Assembly: GCA_964480565.1 (NCBI GenBank)
Contig: CAYZSU010000011.1
Span: forward strand, 1-42,831
DNA: 42,831 nt
Source: CAYZSU01 sp964480565
GTDB lineage: Bacteria > UBA10199 > 2-02-FULL-44-16 > JAAZCA01
Reading direction: 5' to 3'
Shown here: positions 42,634 through 42,831 of the stretch, piece after piece
Numbering within the stretch: the first letter of the stretch is position 1
Layout: the number at the start of each line of letters is the position of its first letter
The notes under the pieces: model-generated
What the model was told of the DNA's origin: nothing
What the model saw: the letters and a program-made list of their open reading frames with translations, nothing else
The model's database searches: none
Program-made: the position numbers and the translations under genes

Positions 42634-42831
42634 AATCCTGGTCTTGTTGGTACGTAACATATTTAAGAATTTGTTTTTCATTCACGCCAACAGTTGAAAC
42701 AAAATATCCTGGAGACCATACAATATTTTCTTTCCAATATACTTTCTTCAACCACTCAAATTGTTTACGTAATCTACTAGTACAGTAAATTCAGTTAATT
42801 GACGGGTATAGTTTCTTACGTTTTATCCTGG
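42608..42831 (-). pseudogene. tnpA: IS200-family transposase (TnpA) C-terminal remnant
   Basis: The minus strand reads SRLRKQFEWLKKVYWKENIV followed by WSPGYFVSTVGVNEKQILKY and ends at a TGA at 42608-42610. The WSPGYFVSTVG segment is a hallmark of IS200/IS605 Y1 transposases. Upstream, an in-frame TGA interrupts the frame before the SRLRKQF part, and the sequence beyond it does not resemble the normal N-terminus, so the gene is broken. It runs off the right edge. Confidence 0.8.

Noticed and set aside
42379..42681. 100-codon minus-strand frame at the right edge
   Set aside because: It crosses the IS hairpins and enters the 3' end of the beta-subunit gene in antisense; the transposase frame is the meaningful one there.

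Overview
The window looks like a chromosomal segment of a Gram-negative, anaerobic, AT-rich bacterium. Outer-membrane genes (lolA, a DcaP-like porin, a second beta-barrel protein) show the diderm envelope. Two complete 2-oxoacid:ferredoxin oxidoreductases and a HndA/HndC-type NADH module show ferredoxin-based anaerobic metabolism. The order zinc-ribbon protein, small hypothetical, RNase HI, rnpB, the tandem CNNM/CBS proteins, and a 124-bp palindromic intergenic element of a style I associate with that group all point to Desulfobacterota (former Deltaproteobacteria). That placement is an inference; no 16S or other decisive marker is present.

Layout. 1-812 holds a gene cut by the window edge and a small gene interrupted by a frameshift. 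813-1313 is a small orphan gene. 1538-8110 is a five-gene oligopeptide ABC importer (oppABCDF) whose two permeases carry large extra insertions. 8360-12753 holds ftsK, lolA and a porin, closed by a strong bidirectional terminator. On the minus strand, 12809-14836 holds rnpB, rnhA, a small hypothetical gene and a coiled-coil zinc-ribbon gene. A plus-strand tRNA with anticodon CAT (probably Ile2) follows, then a 124-bp palindromic repeat. 15314-18714 (minus) is larC plus two CNNM/CBS membrane proteins. 18912-19772 is a secreted protein with a duplicated PilJ-type domain, and 20167-20751 is a small outer-membrane beta-barrel.

20858-27040 (minus) is one seven-gene run: porG-porD-porA-porB, then a NADH:ferredoxin module (NuoE-, NuoF- and short HydA/HoxU-like subunits). 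It is read from a clear promoter at 27090-27118. The first four genes oxidise a 2-oxoacid, probably pyruvate, to acyl-CoA and reduce ferredoxin; the last three could exchange those electrons with NAD(H). 27332-33333 (minus) holds a PiT phosphate permease with its DUF47 partner, a TctCBA tripartite carboxylate transporter, a CYTH phosphatase-type protein and a 203-residue protein that looks like a divergent CYTH fold. 33634-36374 (minus) is comF, rsfS, obgE, rpmA and rplU.

36632-37786 (minus) is an AAA ATPase with a DUF4143-type C-terminus. Between it and the divergent second oxidoreductase operon (37941-42496, plus) lie four motif copies at an exact 22-bp period, next to a near-consensus promoter. 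The second oxidoreductase has no separate PorD; it carries a GltD-like flavoprotein with ferredoxin-type clusters, so its electrons may go to NADP(H). The right edge holds the C-terminal remnant of an IS200-type transposase with its hairpins.

The strongest unexplained items are the 22-bp phased repeats at 37785-37872, the short HydA-like subunit without a hydrogenase domain, the CYTH and CYTH-like pair placed with phosphate and carboxylate transporters, the enlarged OppB/OppC, and a dispersed repeat of about 20 bp found four times.
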